DNA of 64,000 nucleotides from Mallotus nudiflorus (GCA_947683625.1 CANTUR010000070.1:496001-560000), one strand, 5' to 3'; positions 23,322 through 33,109 are shown, counted from the first letter of the stretch. Program-made: numbers and translations. The notes: generated from the sequence alone by a model not told the origin.

Positions 23322-24443
23322 TCACGGAATCTGCTGCTGTTGATACCCGGAATAAGGACACGATCTAGCAAAATGTCCTGTCTGCCCGCATCTGAAGCAT
23401 GTCAGTGGTGTCAGATAACATGGTCCCTGATGGACTCTACCATAAGTCTGACAAACACTGGCCGCTGATCTAGAACTACGACCACTGCTGCTGCTCGAAG
23501 CACCTGATCCAAATCTGAACGATCTACACTGACCTCCACGGCCATGTCTACTGCTCCGATGCACTCGCTGCTGCTGTCTCTGACTCTGCTGAGTCAGACC
23601 TCGCTGCTGACTACTCGAACCAACATGAAAACTCGAATACGATGTAGTCTGCAATCCACTCGACTGAACTCCTAGCTGGTAATAATCAGGCATCACTCCC
23701 TGCCTAACTAGCCTCAGCTCAATCTCCTTAGCCAACTCAATCACAGACTCGAGAGTAAGGCCTGCTGTAGGCATACCAGCAAAAGCTGAACCTAAACCAG
23801 TAACATACGTAGTGACTGCAAAATACTGATCTCGCATCAGATCCTCAGCATATCTACCCAGATGAAGAAACTCTCGGGTATACTCCTCTACAGATCGATC
23901 TCCATGAGAAATACTGGTCAAACGAAGACGATAACTCAAACGAAGAGGCTATGGATAAAATCTCCTCATGAATCGCTCTCGAAACTGAGCCCACGTCATC
24001 GTCATCATATAGGGCTGAATCATCTGAATAAACCAGTTGAGAGCTGGTCCCTCGACAGACAACTCAATAATCATGATCTGTTAGTACTCGGTATGAGCAG
24101 TCCGAGTCCTAGTCTCAATCGCATGCAGAAAATCTAACGGATCGAAAGTACCATCAAAAGCAATCCTGCCAACTCTGGCATAGAACAAAGCTGCCTCAGG
24201 GTCAGACATACCCTGCTGATAGGCAGGCTGAACAACTGGAGGAACAGGAACATCAAACTCAGGCTCAACAGGCTCCTCGTCCTGTAACTCTCTCTGCCTA
24301 CGACGACCTGCCGCTCCTCGAGGTCTACCTCTGCCACGACCCTTACGTCTAACTGGCTGCTCAGGAGGTAAAACCTCATCCTAAAAAGACTCATCATCCT
24401 TGGCCTCAATGACCGATGGAGCGACACGCGCTCGCCTCCTCAT
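23322..24443 (-). pseudogene. gag: gag of internal C (element D)
   Basis: It starts at Met 24443. It lacks nine bases (three codons of a PVQ-type repeat) found in A and B. Stops: 24381 (CAG>TAG), 24081 (TAA), 23949 (GAG>TAG) and 23322 (CGA>TGA, the same codon as in A). The knuckle CFRCGQTGHFARSC is intact. Substitutions such as TTSYSSFHVG for ATPYSSFHVG set it apart from A and B. Confidence 0.9.
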
Positions 24444-24627
24444 TCTGAAAAGACAAACGGAAAGATTCAGACAAAATAGACAATGGAGGAATAACACTGA
24501 AAACTACAGCAAGGAATACTCATCAAGACATACTCGAACCTAATTCACTGCAGTAGTTACCAAAAGAAAACACAACTCTGAAAACTAGGGCCACAACTCA
24601 CACAACTAAGCCCTGACACAGAACTTC

Positions 24628-24639
24628 GCTCTGATACCA
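24628..24639 (-). other. Primer binding site, internal C
   Basis: TGGTATCAGAGC in element sense, four bases from the end of LTR-D. Confidence 0.93.
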
Positions 24640-25028
24640 ACTTTGTCACGACCCAAAACAGGGGCCATGACCGGCGCTAGGGAACGGGAATTCTTTCGAA
24701 TCCAGAACCCGTAGCAAGCCTAAAAATAAAATAAAACATGCAATAATAACAATAACAGTAATATATATGCAGCGGAAATAAAAAATCATAAATATAATAA
24801 TAATATTTTCATCAACTGGATTTAAATCAACTCTCAACTCATCACATATATAAAATCTCTTTAATACAAATCCAGTTTCAATATAATACATCTTTTTAAA
24901 TAAAATACATGAAATTCCACACTTTAATTCACAACTACTGCAGTGTCTAGATTATAAAAATAAGACTCAAGTAAATAGTTTACACAAAGAAGCCGGGGCG
25001 GAAGAAATCCGGCGTATCGACCTGCTAC

Positions 25029-25087
25029 TGAGGTCTGAAGAAGTTGACTCTCCTGAAAAATTGTCAACGGAGGGGAGTCAGACCTCA
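25029..25087 (-). other. Double-stem W-box element, LTR-D
   Basis: The outer arms are perfect (25029-25038, 25078-25087). The inner pair is reduced to GTTGAC/GTCAAC by one A>T change. Confidence 0.83.
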
Positions 25088-25345
25088 CTGAGTGAATTAC
25101 TATAATATATATACATACACACTAAATGATAATGCATACAGTCAACAGTATATATAATATGTATATATATAGGCAATTACACACGGATGCAATAAAATCA
25201 TTTTATATATTTTCATTAAAAATCATCTTTTATGAAGGATCACTTAGAACCCTAGAATATCGCAACCTTAGAAATAATGTTAAACAACACTCTAGCCATA
25301 CAGGCTCATTTAATCCAAATATATCCACTTAATCCATTTAGACAG

Positions 25346-25444
25346 TAGACTGGCCCTGAGACACTAAGTCAACCGAGCTCCAGCAGTCTGACTGCCAGTG
25401 TGATTGGCCCCGAGACACTTGGTCAACCGAGCTCCAGCAATCAC
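25346..25444 (-). repeat. Two stem modules, LTR-D
   Basis: Modules 25346-25390 and 25400-25444, arms as in LTR-C. The pair is preserved although the surrounding LTR is diverged. Confidence 0.9.
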
Positions 25445-25859
25445 AACCAAATCACATCTCACACATATCAATAATCATATCAAATCAATATCCACAAATG
25501 GTTAGTAATACAGCCTAAATACTATAGGCGTACCGGTACGTACTCGGTCCTAATGCTGCCCACTAGGTAGCATGTTCTATCGATATCCTTCATCATTAAT
25601 AATATAAAACATTCATTCACAAAAATAAATGATGCATGAATGTAAATGAAATAACAATATAACCTATATATATACCAGAAATATACCAAAAGTAAACCAG
25701 GTATATTTTGAGTATATATACATCAAATAAATCCAGTCAAATCATAAATTAAACTAAAAATATATTTAAAAATATTTTAAATATATTTTATTAACAAAAC
25801 ATGTATATAATTTATTATATACTAAAAATAAACCAAAAATATACTTAATATAAACTTAA

Positions 25860-25864
25860 GAAAT
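25860..25864. other. Target site duplication, left (GAAAT)
   Basis: GAAAT directly precedes the TG of the first LTR of array II. The same five bases follow the terminal CA of the fifth LTR. Five bp is the usual duplication length for Ty3/gypsy integrases. The unoccupied site reads CTTAAGAAATAATC in LTR-A. Confidence 0.93.
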
Positions 25865-25868
25865 TGTA

Positions 25869-25914
25869 ATATCCCGAATTTTTAAATATTTTTATACTGC
25901 ATCGGGATATGCAG
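25869..25914 (+). other. Subterminal inverted repeats at LTR start
   Basis: ATATCCCG (25869-25876) and CGGGATAT (25903-25910) form an 8-bp inverted repeat starting four bases inside the LTR. CTGCAT/ATGCAG (25897-25902, 25909-25914) overlaps its right arm. LTR-A, B and C keep the 8-bp repeat with a different spacer. LTR ends are bound by integrase, so a role in end recognition is possible but unproven. Confidence 0.75.
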
Positions 25915-26284
25915 TGTTAATAATTTTTGTATATATATTTATGATATTTTATGAGTTTGTTGTTTGTTTAAAGCTAATTTTAATTATTTTATATTATTTT
26001 AAGTACTTTACGTAAAATTTTTCCGGAAATTATATTTTCGGGGAAATTGACACGTAAATAAATTAATACTATTTATTTTGACTAGTTTTATGAATTTGCA
26101 TGAACTCATATATAATTTTAAAGTGCTAAAATAAAATGTATATATGTGTATTTATTTAAATTAATTAGAGCTTAATTAATTTCCTTAATTTTATTATTTA
26201 ATTTTTGTATTAATTAATTTTAAGTTTATAAATTATTAAACATATTAAAATATGTGTGTGGTGTATATTTAATGTGTGTGAAAT

Positions 26285-26404
26285 TTTATATTATTATAAT
26301 ATATAGTGTAAATATATATATATATACATATATACATAAATTTTTATCAAAAAACCAAAACTTTCATTTATTTACAGTTTTGCCCCTCCTTCATCTTCTT
26401 CCTT
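26285..26404 (+). promoter_or_regulatory. Candidate core promoter in array II LTR 1
   Basis: A TATA-rich stretch (about 26285-26335) is followed by a pyrimidine patch (CCCCTCCTTCATCTTCTTCC, 26385-26404), about 520-540 bp into the LTR. TATA followed by a Y-patch is a common plant core promoter layout. In LTR-A, B and C the homopyrimidine tract stands at the matching place, about 420-550 bp into the LTR. The start site itself cannot be seen from sequence. Confidence 0.45.
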
Positions 26405-26635
26405 CCAAAACGTTTTCTTCCATTTCCAGCCACTTTCAAGCTGGTTTTCTTCCTGTTAATATGCCTCTCAGCCTTCCTCTTCCACCTCCAACCATTTCCA
26501 CCACCTAAAACACTCTTTTCCGGTGAGTTTTGGCCGGATTTTCTTCAAAGAGCCAAAAATCAACTTAACTCCGACCAAGCACTTTCCGGCCACCAAATTT
26601 GATGCTTTCAGTCTCTATCTTCTCCTTGAGCTCTG

Positions 26636-27549
26636 GTGAGTGTGATTCCAAGCTTTGTTTCACTTGATTTGGTCTAGAATTGCTTAGGTTTCAATTTCTT
26701 CAAATCAGCCATTTTGGGTTTCGAATTTTTTTTAGCTTCAATTTGATTGATTCATGAAAACTTCCTTCACAAACTTTGTTACTGGAAGCTTAATCTACAT
26801 GCTGTAATTTTTTTAGAATTTTTGGAATTTATTTTAATTTTTGTGAATTTTTGATTATTTTATTATTATTTTCTAATTTTCGAAAATTAATTAATTAAAT
26901 TATGAAATTGTGTTTTATGGTTATTATAGGAGTTGAAATTAATTATAGAAATTTATTTGTAATTTTTGTGAATTTTTATGTATTTATTTGGAATTTATTA
27001 AGTTTAGGTGATTTTGAAAAATAGGGTTAATTATGTGTTTAATTGAAATAAATTGGTAAATTGAGTATATTTATTGATATTATTGAATTATATGTTGAGA
27101 AATTAATTTTTGAGTAATTATATAATTTTTGGTGAATTTTTGAACATTTATAGTGAATATATATATATAGGGGTATTTTGGTAATTTTACACTAAATTGG
27201 TTAAAAATGTAATTAAATTGGTTTTAATAGCTATTTAGGGCATAAAAATGATTTCTGCAAATTTTTAGTATTTTTAACTAATTAAAACTATTTTTTTGTA
27301 AATTATTTTCAAATTATATATAATATACTATTTTTCTAAATAAATGGGTTTTTATTGATTTTTAGTATGTTTTAGGGTTAATTACGTAATTTGGATTTAT
27401 AAAATGTATTTTTATTATATAAGGGCATTTTCGGTATTTTATAAATATTCTATGAATTGTGAACCTCGGTCGGTGAATTGTAGTTTGGAGTCCGACCGAG
27501 GGATTTTGATTGTAATCCTGTGTTTATTCCAAAGTGTATTTCTTTGCAG
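26636..27549 (+). other. Candidate LTR leader intron I
   Basis: The donor-like CTG|GTGAGTGTG at 26636 and acceptor TTTCTTTGCAG ending at 27549 enclose 914 bp of T-rich sequence. The donor GTGAGT (LTR-A 2139-2134, LTR-B 10402-10397) and a pyrimidine-AG acceptor are kept in the divergent copies; in F the acceptor has changed to TTTTTTCCAG but stays an acceptor. No transcript evidence is available. Confidence 0.4.
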
Positions 27550-27632
27550 GACCGGCTCTACTCTTTGAGTAGAGAGATGTCCGTTTTACAGGGGAGGTTC
27601 TGCCGGATTTTCGGTAGAATTCTCGTAAAACG
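27464..27632 (+). other. Three-hairpin block in LTR 1 (H1, H2, H3)
   Basis: H1 is CCTCGGTCGG (27464-27473) pairing with CCGACCGAGG (27492-27501), loop 18. H2 is CTCTACTC (27556-27563) with GAGTAGAG (27567-27574), loop TTT. H3 is CGTTTTAC (27582-27589) with GTAAAACG (27625-27632). All three are perfect in array II. The block is the best-conserved part of all LTRs in the window: LTR-A 1138-1307, the same place in B, C and D, and F 61863-62021. A small frame starting ATGTCCGTTTTACAG at 27577, two bases after H2, is also conserved, so a short peptide is a rival explanation. The acceptor-like TTTCTTTGCAG ends at 27549, between H1 and H2. Confidence 0.8.
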
Positions 27633-28670
27633 TGATGTCCGGTCAAATTCCTATTCTAAAGCTGTGTCTAAAATTCTAGATCGAGTCTTTAGAATTTTTG
27701 TTAAATTTATTCTGATTTCATGTTGTCATTTATTTGTCTAGCTGCGCCGAGACCGAGACCTAACGGATCAGGCCCGCCGAGTTTGTCTCGTGGAGCGCTA
27801 ACATGTGAGTTATTATACTGTATATATATGCACTGCATATAGGGTGCATTATTTAGAATTTTTCATTTTCATTGTATGTTTTAAAAAAATGATTTAAATT
27901 ATAATATTTTTGGTATATCTAGGGTTGCATTCTTATATATATGCATATTAAATAATTATGCATGTTAGTTTGATATATGCACATTAAACAATTAGGTTTA
28001 GGTTTAATACATTTGAGTAATATACACATGTTTTAAAATGTACACTTAGACATAATTATTTTATTAAATGATTAGTATACTTTAGGTATAGTTTCAGTAG
28101 ATTTTAGGTTTATTCTTAAATAATTGCATGTTAAAGTATAAACCTACACTTAAAGTATTTTTAAGTTTATTTTTGGTATATTTTTTATTTATTTCCGAAT
28201 AAATAAATGTTTTATTATTAAATTAAACCTAACACATTAGTGGTATATTTAGGGTTTATTTTTGATATATGCATGCTAGATAATTAGGTTTATTTTTAGT
28301 ATATTTGTGAATATATGTTAAACACAAACATGTATTTAAATGAATATTTATACATAAATGGTTTATTAAATGATTTGAGTACTTAGGGTATATCTTTTGC
28401 ATATTTAAGTATATTTTTAAGATAATGCATGTTATATTATTGTTACTCATTTAAATTGTTTTTAACTATATTAATGATTTATCTTTAGTTTATTTCATAT
28501 TTTATTTGACTATATATATATATATACTTGAAATATACTGGGTATATTTTAGGTATATTTTTGGTATATATATATATGGTTGGTTTTACTATTATGAATA
28601 TGGTTCTACATTAATTATTTTTTCGAATGAATGATTTATTCGAAGTGAAGGATATCAATAGAACGTGCTT

Positions 28671-28709
28671 CCTAGTGGGCAGCACTAGGACCGTGTACGT
28701 ACCGGTACG
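28671..28709 (+). other. CCTAGTG hairpin and CGTACCGGTACG palindrome, LTR 1
   Basis: CCTAGTG (28671-28677) and CACTAGG (28683-28689) enclose GGCAG. Nine bases on is the perfect 12-bp palindrome 28698-28709. Both recur in every LTR, e.g. LTR-A 540-551 and 560-578. In F the palindrome is GCACCGGTGC (61259-61268) and the hairpin is unchanged (61278-61296). In LTR-D one hairpin pair becomes G-U in sense. Confidence 0.85.
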
Positions 28710-28792
28710 GTAGATAAGGATTGAGTGAAAGTTAAAATTGGGTGATTATAATTGATTTAATTGATTTGACTAAGATTAATGGTATGTTAGAT

Positions 28793-29056
28793 AGTGTGAT
28801 TGCTGGAGCTCGGTTGACTAAGTGTCTCGGGGCCAATCACACTGACAGTCAGACTGCTGGAGCTCGGTTGACTTAGTGTCTCGGGGTCAGTCTACTGTCC
28901 ATAAGTGAATTGAATGATCTATTCGGTTGATTGAGATGTGAGGTGATGGATAGTGTGATTGCTGGAGCTCGGTTGACCAAGTGTCTCGGGGCCAATCACA
29001 CTGACAGCCAGACTGCTGGAGCTCGGTCGACTTAGTGTCTCGGGGCCAGTCTGCTG
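28793..29056 (+). repeat. Four 45-bp stem modules with W-box cores (array II LTR 1)
   Basis: Modules lie at 28796-28840, 28850-28894, 28955-28999 and 29009-29053. Each has a conserved 31-base core (CTGGAGCTCGGTTGAC...) between inverted arms. Modules 1 and 3 have arms GTGATTG/CAATCAC, extendable to AGTGTGATTG/CAATCACACT. Modules 2 and 4 have CAGACTG/CAGTCTA and CAGACTG/CAGTCTG, extended outward by GACAGT/ACTGTC (module 2) or GACAGC/GCTGTC (module 4) with one bulged C. Cores of 1-3 contain TTGACT or TTGACC, the W-box recognised by WRKY proteins; module 4 has TCGACT. Spacing is 54 bp within a pair and 159 bp between pairs. Confidence 0.9.
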
Positions 29057-29745
29057 TCCAAATTGGAATAAGTGTTCTATTTGGAATCAAGTGAGCCTGT
29101 ATGGCTAGAGTGATGATGGGATTGTTTGAGGTTGTTATTATTTAGGGTTCTATGGATCCTTCATGAATTAAAACAAACGTTTTCTACATTTAGTATATTT
29201 ATAAAAGCAAAGTTTGGCATTCGTGTGAAATGTGTGTATATACATATATATATATATATATATATAAGAATGCCTGATTGTTATGGTTTAGTTTGCATGT
29301 ATATATAGTATAATAATTCACTCAGTGAGGTCTGACCCCCCTCAATTATTTTTTTTCAGGAGATTCCATATCGCCAGACCTTAGTTGTAGAGTTCCTCGC
29401 CGGTGTTCTTCAGTCCCGGTTGTTTTATACAAATGTATATTCTAAACTTTGAATTGTATTCTAGAAACTGCAGTAGTAGTGTCACTATATTGGAAGTGTA
29501 TTATTTTGTTTGGATATTAAATACTCTGAGAATTTGTATTTGAACATTGTACGAATATGTATTCATTTATAAAAGGATTTGGAGTATTTATTTTATATAT
29601 TGATTCAGAAAAATTTTAATTTGGTCGTACTTTTATATAATTATTGTATGATTTTATTTTCTAAGGCTTGCTACGGGTTTCGGATTCGAAAGAATTCCCG
29701 TTCCCTAGCGCCGGTCATGACTCCTAGTTTGGGTCGTGACAAAGT

Positions 29746-29757
29746 TGGTATCAGAGC
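29746..29757 (+). other. Primer binding site, array II internal 1
   Basis: TGGTATCAGAGC begins four bases after the LTR's terminal CA. It is complementary to the 3' end of plant initiator tRNA-Met, the usual minus-strand primer of plant Ty3/gypsy elements. Confidence 0.93.
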
Positions 29758-31823
29758 TGAGTTCTGTGTCAGGGCTTAGTTGTTTGAGTTGTGGCCCTAG
29801 TTTTCGAAGTTGTGTTTTCTGTTAAACTACTGCAGTGAATTAGGTTCGGTCATGTCTTTGAAAAGTCTTCCTTGCATTAGGAATTCCGCGTAACCGTTAG
29901 GGTGTCTGTTGATGTTTGTGATTATTTGAATTATTTATTTATTTTTGCTCCTTGTTGATTACCTTGAGCGTGAATCGCTCCATCGATCGATGAGATCGAT
30001 GATAGTTGATCTTCTGAGCACGAGGTTCTACCCCCTATGCATCCTGTTAGGTGTAGGGGTAGAGATGGATTTAGAAGGCTTGATGATCACTGTTGATAAT
30101 AGGAATAACTGAATGTGGAGCTGGTGGCTTAGCATTGCAATGATGTTACTTCTGCAATAAGAGTTTTGCAGGATGCGGTGCTGATACCTTCGATCGTTCA
30201 GCAGATGTAATTTCTTTTTCAACCGAGAACTTGAGACATATCAATTCTGCGTATATGCTATATTCTGAATTCTGTTGATTTCTATATCTTTTCAGCGCAG
30301 TGAATGTGAATTATTTCTTCTCCAGAGACAATATTGATAATTAGTCTTTTCAAGTTCAAGTTGTGGTTATAGTTCCAGCCCTACTACACCTATCTAGTAT
30401 AGGGGTAGGTTAGAGGTAACTATAACTCAAGGGTTAAGGTAGTCATTGTAAGTAGTACAAGCATTCCTTTTGGACTTGAACGTGCAATAATTGTGGCCAG
30501 GATAGCCGAGATTAATAGAAGCTTGATAACATTTAATCAAGTTTGACAGTTGTTTGAATATGCTTTGATGGGGGAATTGGAAAATGTCTAATGAAGACGA
30601 AGCACTCTTGTACTCTTTATGGCAAGCTGTCAGTTCTGACTGCAACACATAATTTGAGTTAAAGGGGGATTTATAAGATACTTCCATCCACCTTTAAGGA
30701 AGGATAATTACTTGTATCAGCTATTGCATAGAGTAAGGGAATAGCAATCAGTTGAGAAGATTACCTGTAAACTCTTCAATCTGATATGTCATGCTGAAGA
30801 CGTAATACAGTATAAAAGGAGACTGGTGGAATTATATGTTACAGGATTAAGCGTAATATATTGGCATCTAAACATAGAATTAGGACTCAGAGAGTTATTA
30901 TGAATTCAGTCTTTTGGGTGTAATTAATCTTGATGAGATGTGAAAGGGTTGTCAAGAATATCTGGCTCTAGTTGAGTATACTTCAGTGGAGAAGTTATCT
31001 CTCCCAAATGTTTTAATTGCCTGTGAGTTACCAGGTTTACCAATTTACAGAGATTGAATTCTGTATCGATATGGTTCCTGATATAACTCTTATTTCAACG
31101 TAGCCCTACAAAATGACTTTTGCAGAGCTGTAGGAGCAATTATGAAAGCTGTATGACCAAGGTTTTGTCAGACCTTATATTTCTCTTCGGGGTGCATTAG
31201 TCCTATTGTAAGGAAGAAGGATGGTACCTTGAAACTATGCATTGACTGTAGAGAGATGAATAGGGTAACAGTGAAGGACAAGTATCCTCTTTTGAGGATA
31301 GATGACCTGTCTAATCAGCTAAAGAGTGCACAGTTCTTTTCAAAAATTAATTTGAAGTTGGGTTATCATTAGTTGTGGATCAGTTTGTAGTAGTCTTCAT
31401 TAATGATATACTAATGTATTCGAAGTGAATGAAAGGGCACATATCACTTGAGGACTATACTACAGACACTAAGAGAATGTCAGCTTTATGTTGAATTCAA
31501 GAAGTGTGATCATTGGGTGGAGAGTGTTGTTTTTCTTAGAATTGTGGCGTTTAAGGATAGAATTCGAATTGATCCACAAAAGATCAATATAACATCTGAG
31601 TGGCCCAGACTGACTGAATCCATTGAGATCTGTAATTTTCTGGGTTTAATTGGGTATCATAGGAAATCTGAATAGAATTCTCTAGAATTACAGCTCCTAT
31701 GACCCTCATAACTCAGAAAAATGGGAAGATTGTGTGAACAGATGTTTGTTAGAACAGCTTCCAAGTACTGAAGAAGACTGATTGATCTGAGGGTAACGTG
31801 AAGTTTAGAGGATAAGACCTGAT

Positions 31824-31972
31824 ATCATTACAGCATTTCATTATATCATCATAGCATCTCATTACAGCATTTCATCACGACATTTCATTCTAGCATTTCA
31901 TCATAACATTTCATTAGATCATCTCATGATGACATTCATCATAGCATGTCATCATGGCATATCACCATAGAA
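31824..31972 (+). repeat. 13-bp minisatellite replacing RNase H, internal 1
   Basis: About ten units of CATTTCATC plus four variable bases (period 13, a few units shortened) stand between the start of the RT-RNase H connection and the integrase zinc-finger remnant. The RNase H blocks of A-C have no counterpart. It is absent from A, B and C. Confidence 0.85.
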
Positions 31973-33096
31973 TGATCTGCTGATAGGAGATGCCCAAGTT
32001 AATGATACAGGGTTGATGTTGTAATCTGAGAACGGGATTCTATATAAGCTGTGGAAGTGAACTTGCAGTGTACATCCAAATGGTTACCAAGAATTATCAC
32101 AATATTCAGGATCAATACTAGTGGGTTGGATTATAGAAGGATGTGACTGATTGTATTTCTAAGTGTCAAAATTGCCAGTCGGTGAAAGCTGAATATCAGA
32201 AGTCTTCTGGGAAGTTTTGATCTCTTTTGAATTTGGGTGGAAATAAGAGAGAATTGTGATAATTTTTGTGGTTGGTTACCTCGTTCGAAGGGTGAATATG
32301 ATTCCGTTGGAATGATTATAGACAAATTGACTAAGTCAGCTAATTTTTGGCTAGTGGAAGCCACTTATTCAGTAGTTAAGTGGGCTAAGCTGCATATGAA
32401 GCATATTGTGTGCCTACATGGACTGCCTGTGTCCATTGTATATGGTAAAGGTACAGTGTTTACCTTTCGATTTTGGCAGAGATTATGGAGAGTAATAGAC
32501 ACCTGATTGGATTTCAATACTGCTTTTCATCCTCAAACAGATGACAGTCTGAGAGGACGATCCAAACACTAAACAGTATGTTGAAGATGTGTGTTTTGGA
32601 TCTAGAAGGTAGCTAGGTTGATTATATGCTACTTATAGAATTCGCTTATAATAACAGCTACCATAGCAGTATTGGAATGACACCACCTGAAGCTTTCATG
32701 GAAAGAAGTCTTAATTAGATATGAGATGGTTCAGAATACAGTGAAGAAGTTGTTGTGATCAGAAGAGCGATATGGATCCTAGATGCAAAGATATGGAGTT
32801 TTAGATCGAAGACTGTAATTCTGAAGATGTCTCCGAAAAGTGGTGTGATGAGACGCGTTGAACAATATAGAACTGAATGAAGACCTGAAGTTTGAGAAGG
32901 AATCAGTTGTAATTGTAAATTATCAAGCTCGATAGTTATGTTCGAATTAGATTCAGATGATCAAGGTTCCGTGACGTGGCAACAAAGTGAAAGAGCTTAC
33001 GTAAAAGACTGAAGTTGAGATACGAGCTTCTTACCCGTATCTCTTTCTTTCTTGATCTTGTAATTTTCTTTTTGGAATTCGGGGACGAATTCTTGT

Positions 33097-33108
33097 AAGG
33101 GGGGAAGA
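33097..33108 (+). other. Polypurine tract, array II internal 1
   Basis: AAGGGGGGAAGA ends one base before the next LTR. It is the plus-strand primer of reverse transcription. The tract and its position match those of the autonomous-type internals A-C. The other copies are at 40344-40355, 47591-47602 and 54838-54849. Confidence 0.92.
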
Positions 33109-33109
33109 T

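Larger units (their letters stand above)
24644..25864 (-). repeat. LTR-D right LTR, part 1
   Basis: It begins TGTCACGACCC after the primer binding site at 24628-24639. It carries the double-stem W-box element (25029-25087) and two 45-bp stem modules (25346-25390, 25400-25444). It runs to CTTAAGAAAT, where array II starts. The sequence resumes at 58743 with AATCAAATTAT, exactly as in uninterrupted copies such as LTR-A near 875. Confidence 0.95.
27805..29359 (+). other. Candidate LTR leader intron II
   Basis: The donor-like ACAT|GTGAGTTAT at 27805 and acceptor TTTTTTTTCAG ending at 29359 enclose 1555 bp containing the CCTAGTG hairpin, the palindrome and the four stem modules. GTGAGTT at this donor is conserved in A-D and F. 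An alternative acceptor TTTGTCTAG ends at 27741. The region between the introns (27550-27804) would be an exon carrying H2 and H3. Confidence 0.4.
25865..29741 (+). repeat. Array II LTR 1 (3877 bp)
   Basis: It runs from TGTAATATCCCG after the GAAAT duplication to GGTCGTGACA before the primer binding site. It is related to the LTRs of array I (the order of islands is the same) but clearly diverged, and carries four stem modules instead of two. Landmarks: subterminal inverted repeat 25869-25910; TATA-rich stretch about 26285-26335; pyrimidine patch 26382-26404; donor-like site 26636; hairpins 27464-27632; CCTAGTG hairpin 28671-28689; palindrome 28698-28709; stem modules 28796-29053; acceptor-like site 29359. 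No protein-coding gene is seen. Confidence 0.95.
29742..33109 (+). pseudogene. Degenerate gag-pol, array II internal 1
   Basis: The internal is 3368 bp with no long frame. Remnants recognisable by alignment to internals A-C are, in order: a capsid fragment with SVEK...LICHAED near 30750-30800; the protease-RT linker with SVEKLSLPNVLIACELPG near 30985-31045; RT with KKDGTLKLCIDC and DKYPLLRIDDL near 31205-31310, then a stop after LGYH; a later RT/connection piece at 31448-31675; the first part of the connection to RNase H near 31698; a 13-bp minisatellite where RNase H should be; an integrase zinc-finger remnant near 32075-32200; an integrase core with DKLTKSA and HIVCLHGLPVSIV at 32237-32530; and a chromodomain-like tail near 32925-33055. 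The protease catalytic motif is not found. It cannot encode a working product. Confidence 0.9.

Noticed and set aside
28501..28575. TA-rich runs as promoters or origins
   Set aside because: They are simple repeats of variable length between otherwise identical copies, and nothing else supports a function.
28796..29053. Hammerhead ribozyme, as in plant retrozymes, for the structured modules
   Set aside because: The required CUGANGA and GAAA core boxes are not present in the modules or next to their stems.
28887..29090. 67-codon antisense frame with repeated WPRDT.STELQQS motifs
   Set aside because: It is the translation of the 45-bp stem modules on the opposite strand. The repeat is explained by the DNA modules.
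29746..29757. tRNA gene (initiator Met)
   Set aside because: Only the 12-base primer binding match is present; there is no cloverleaf or A/B box.
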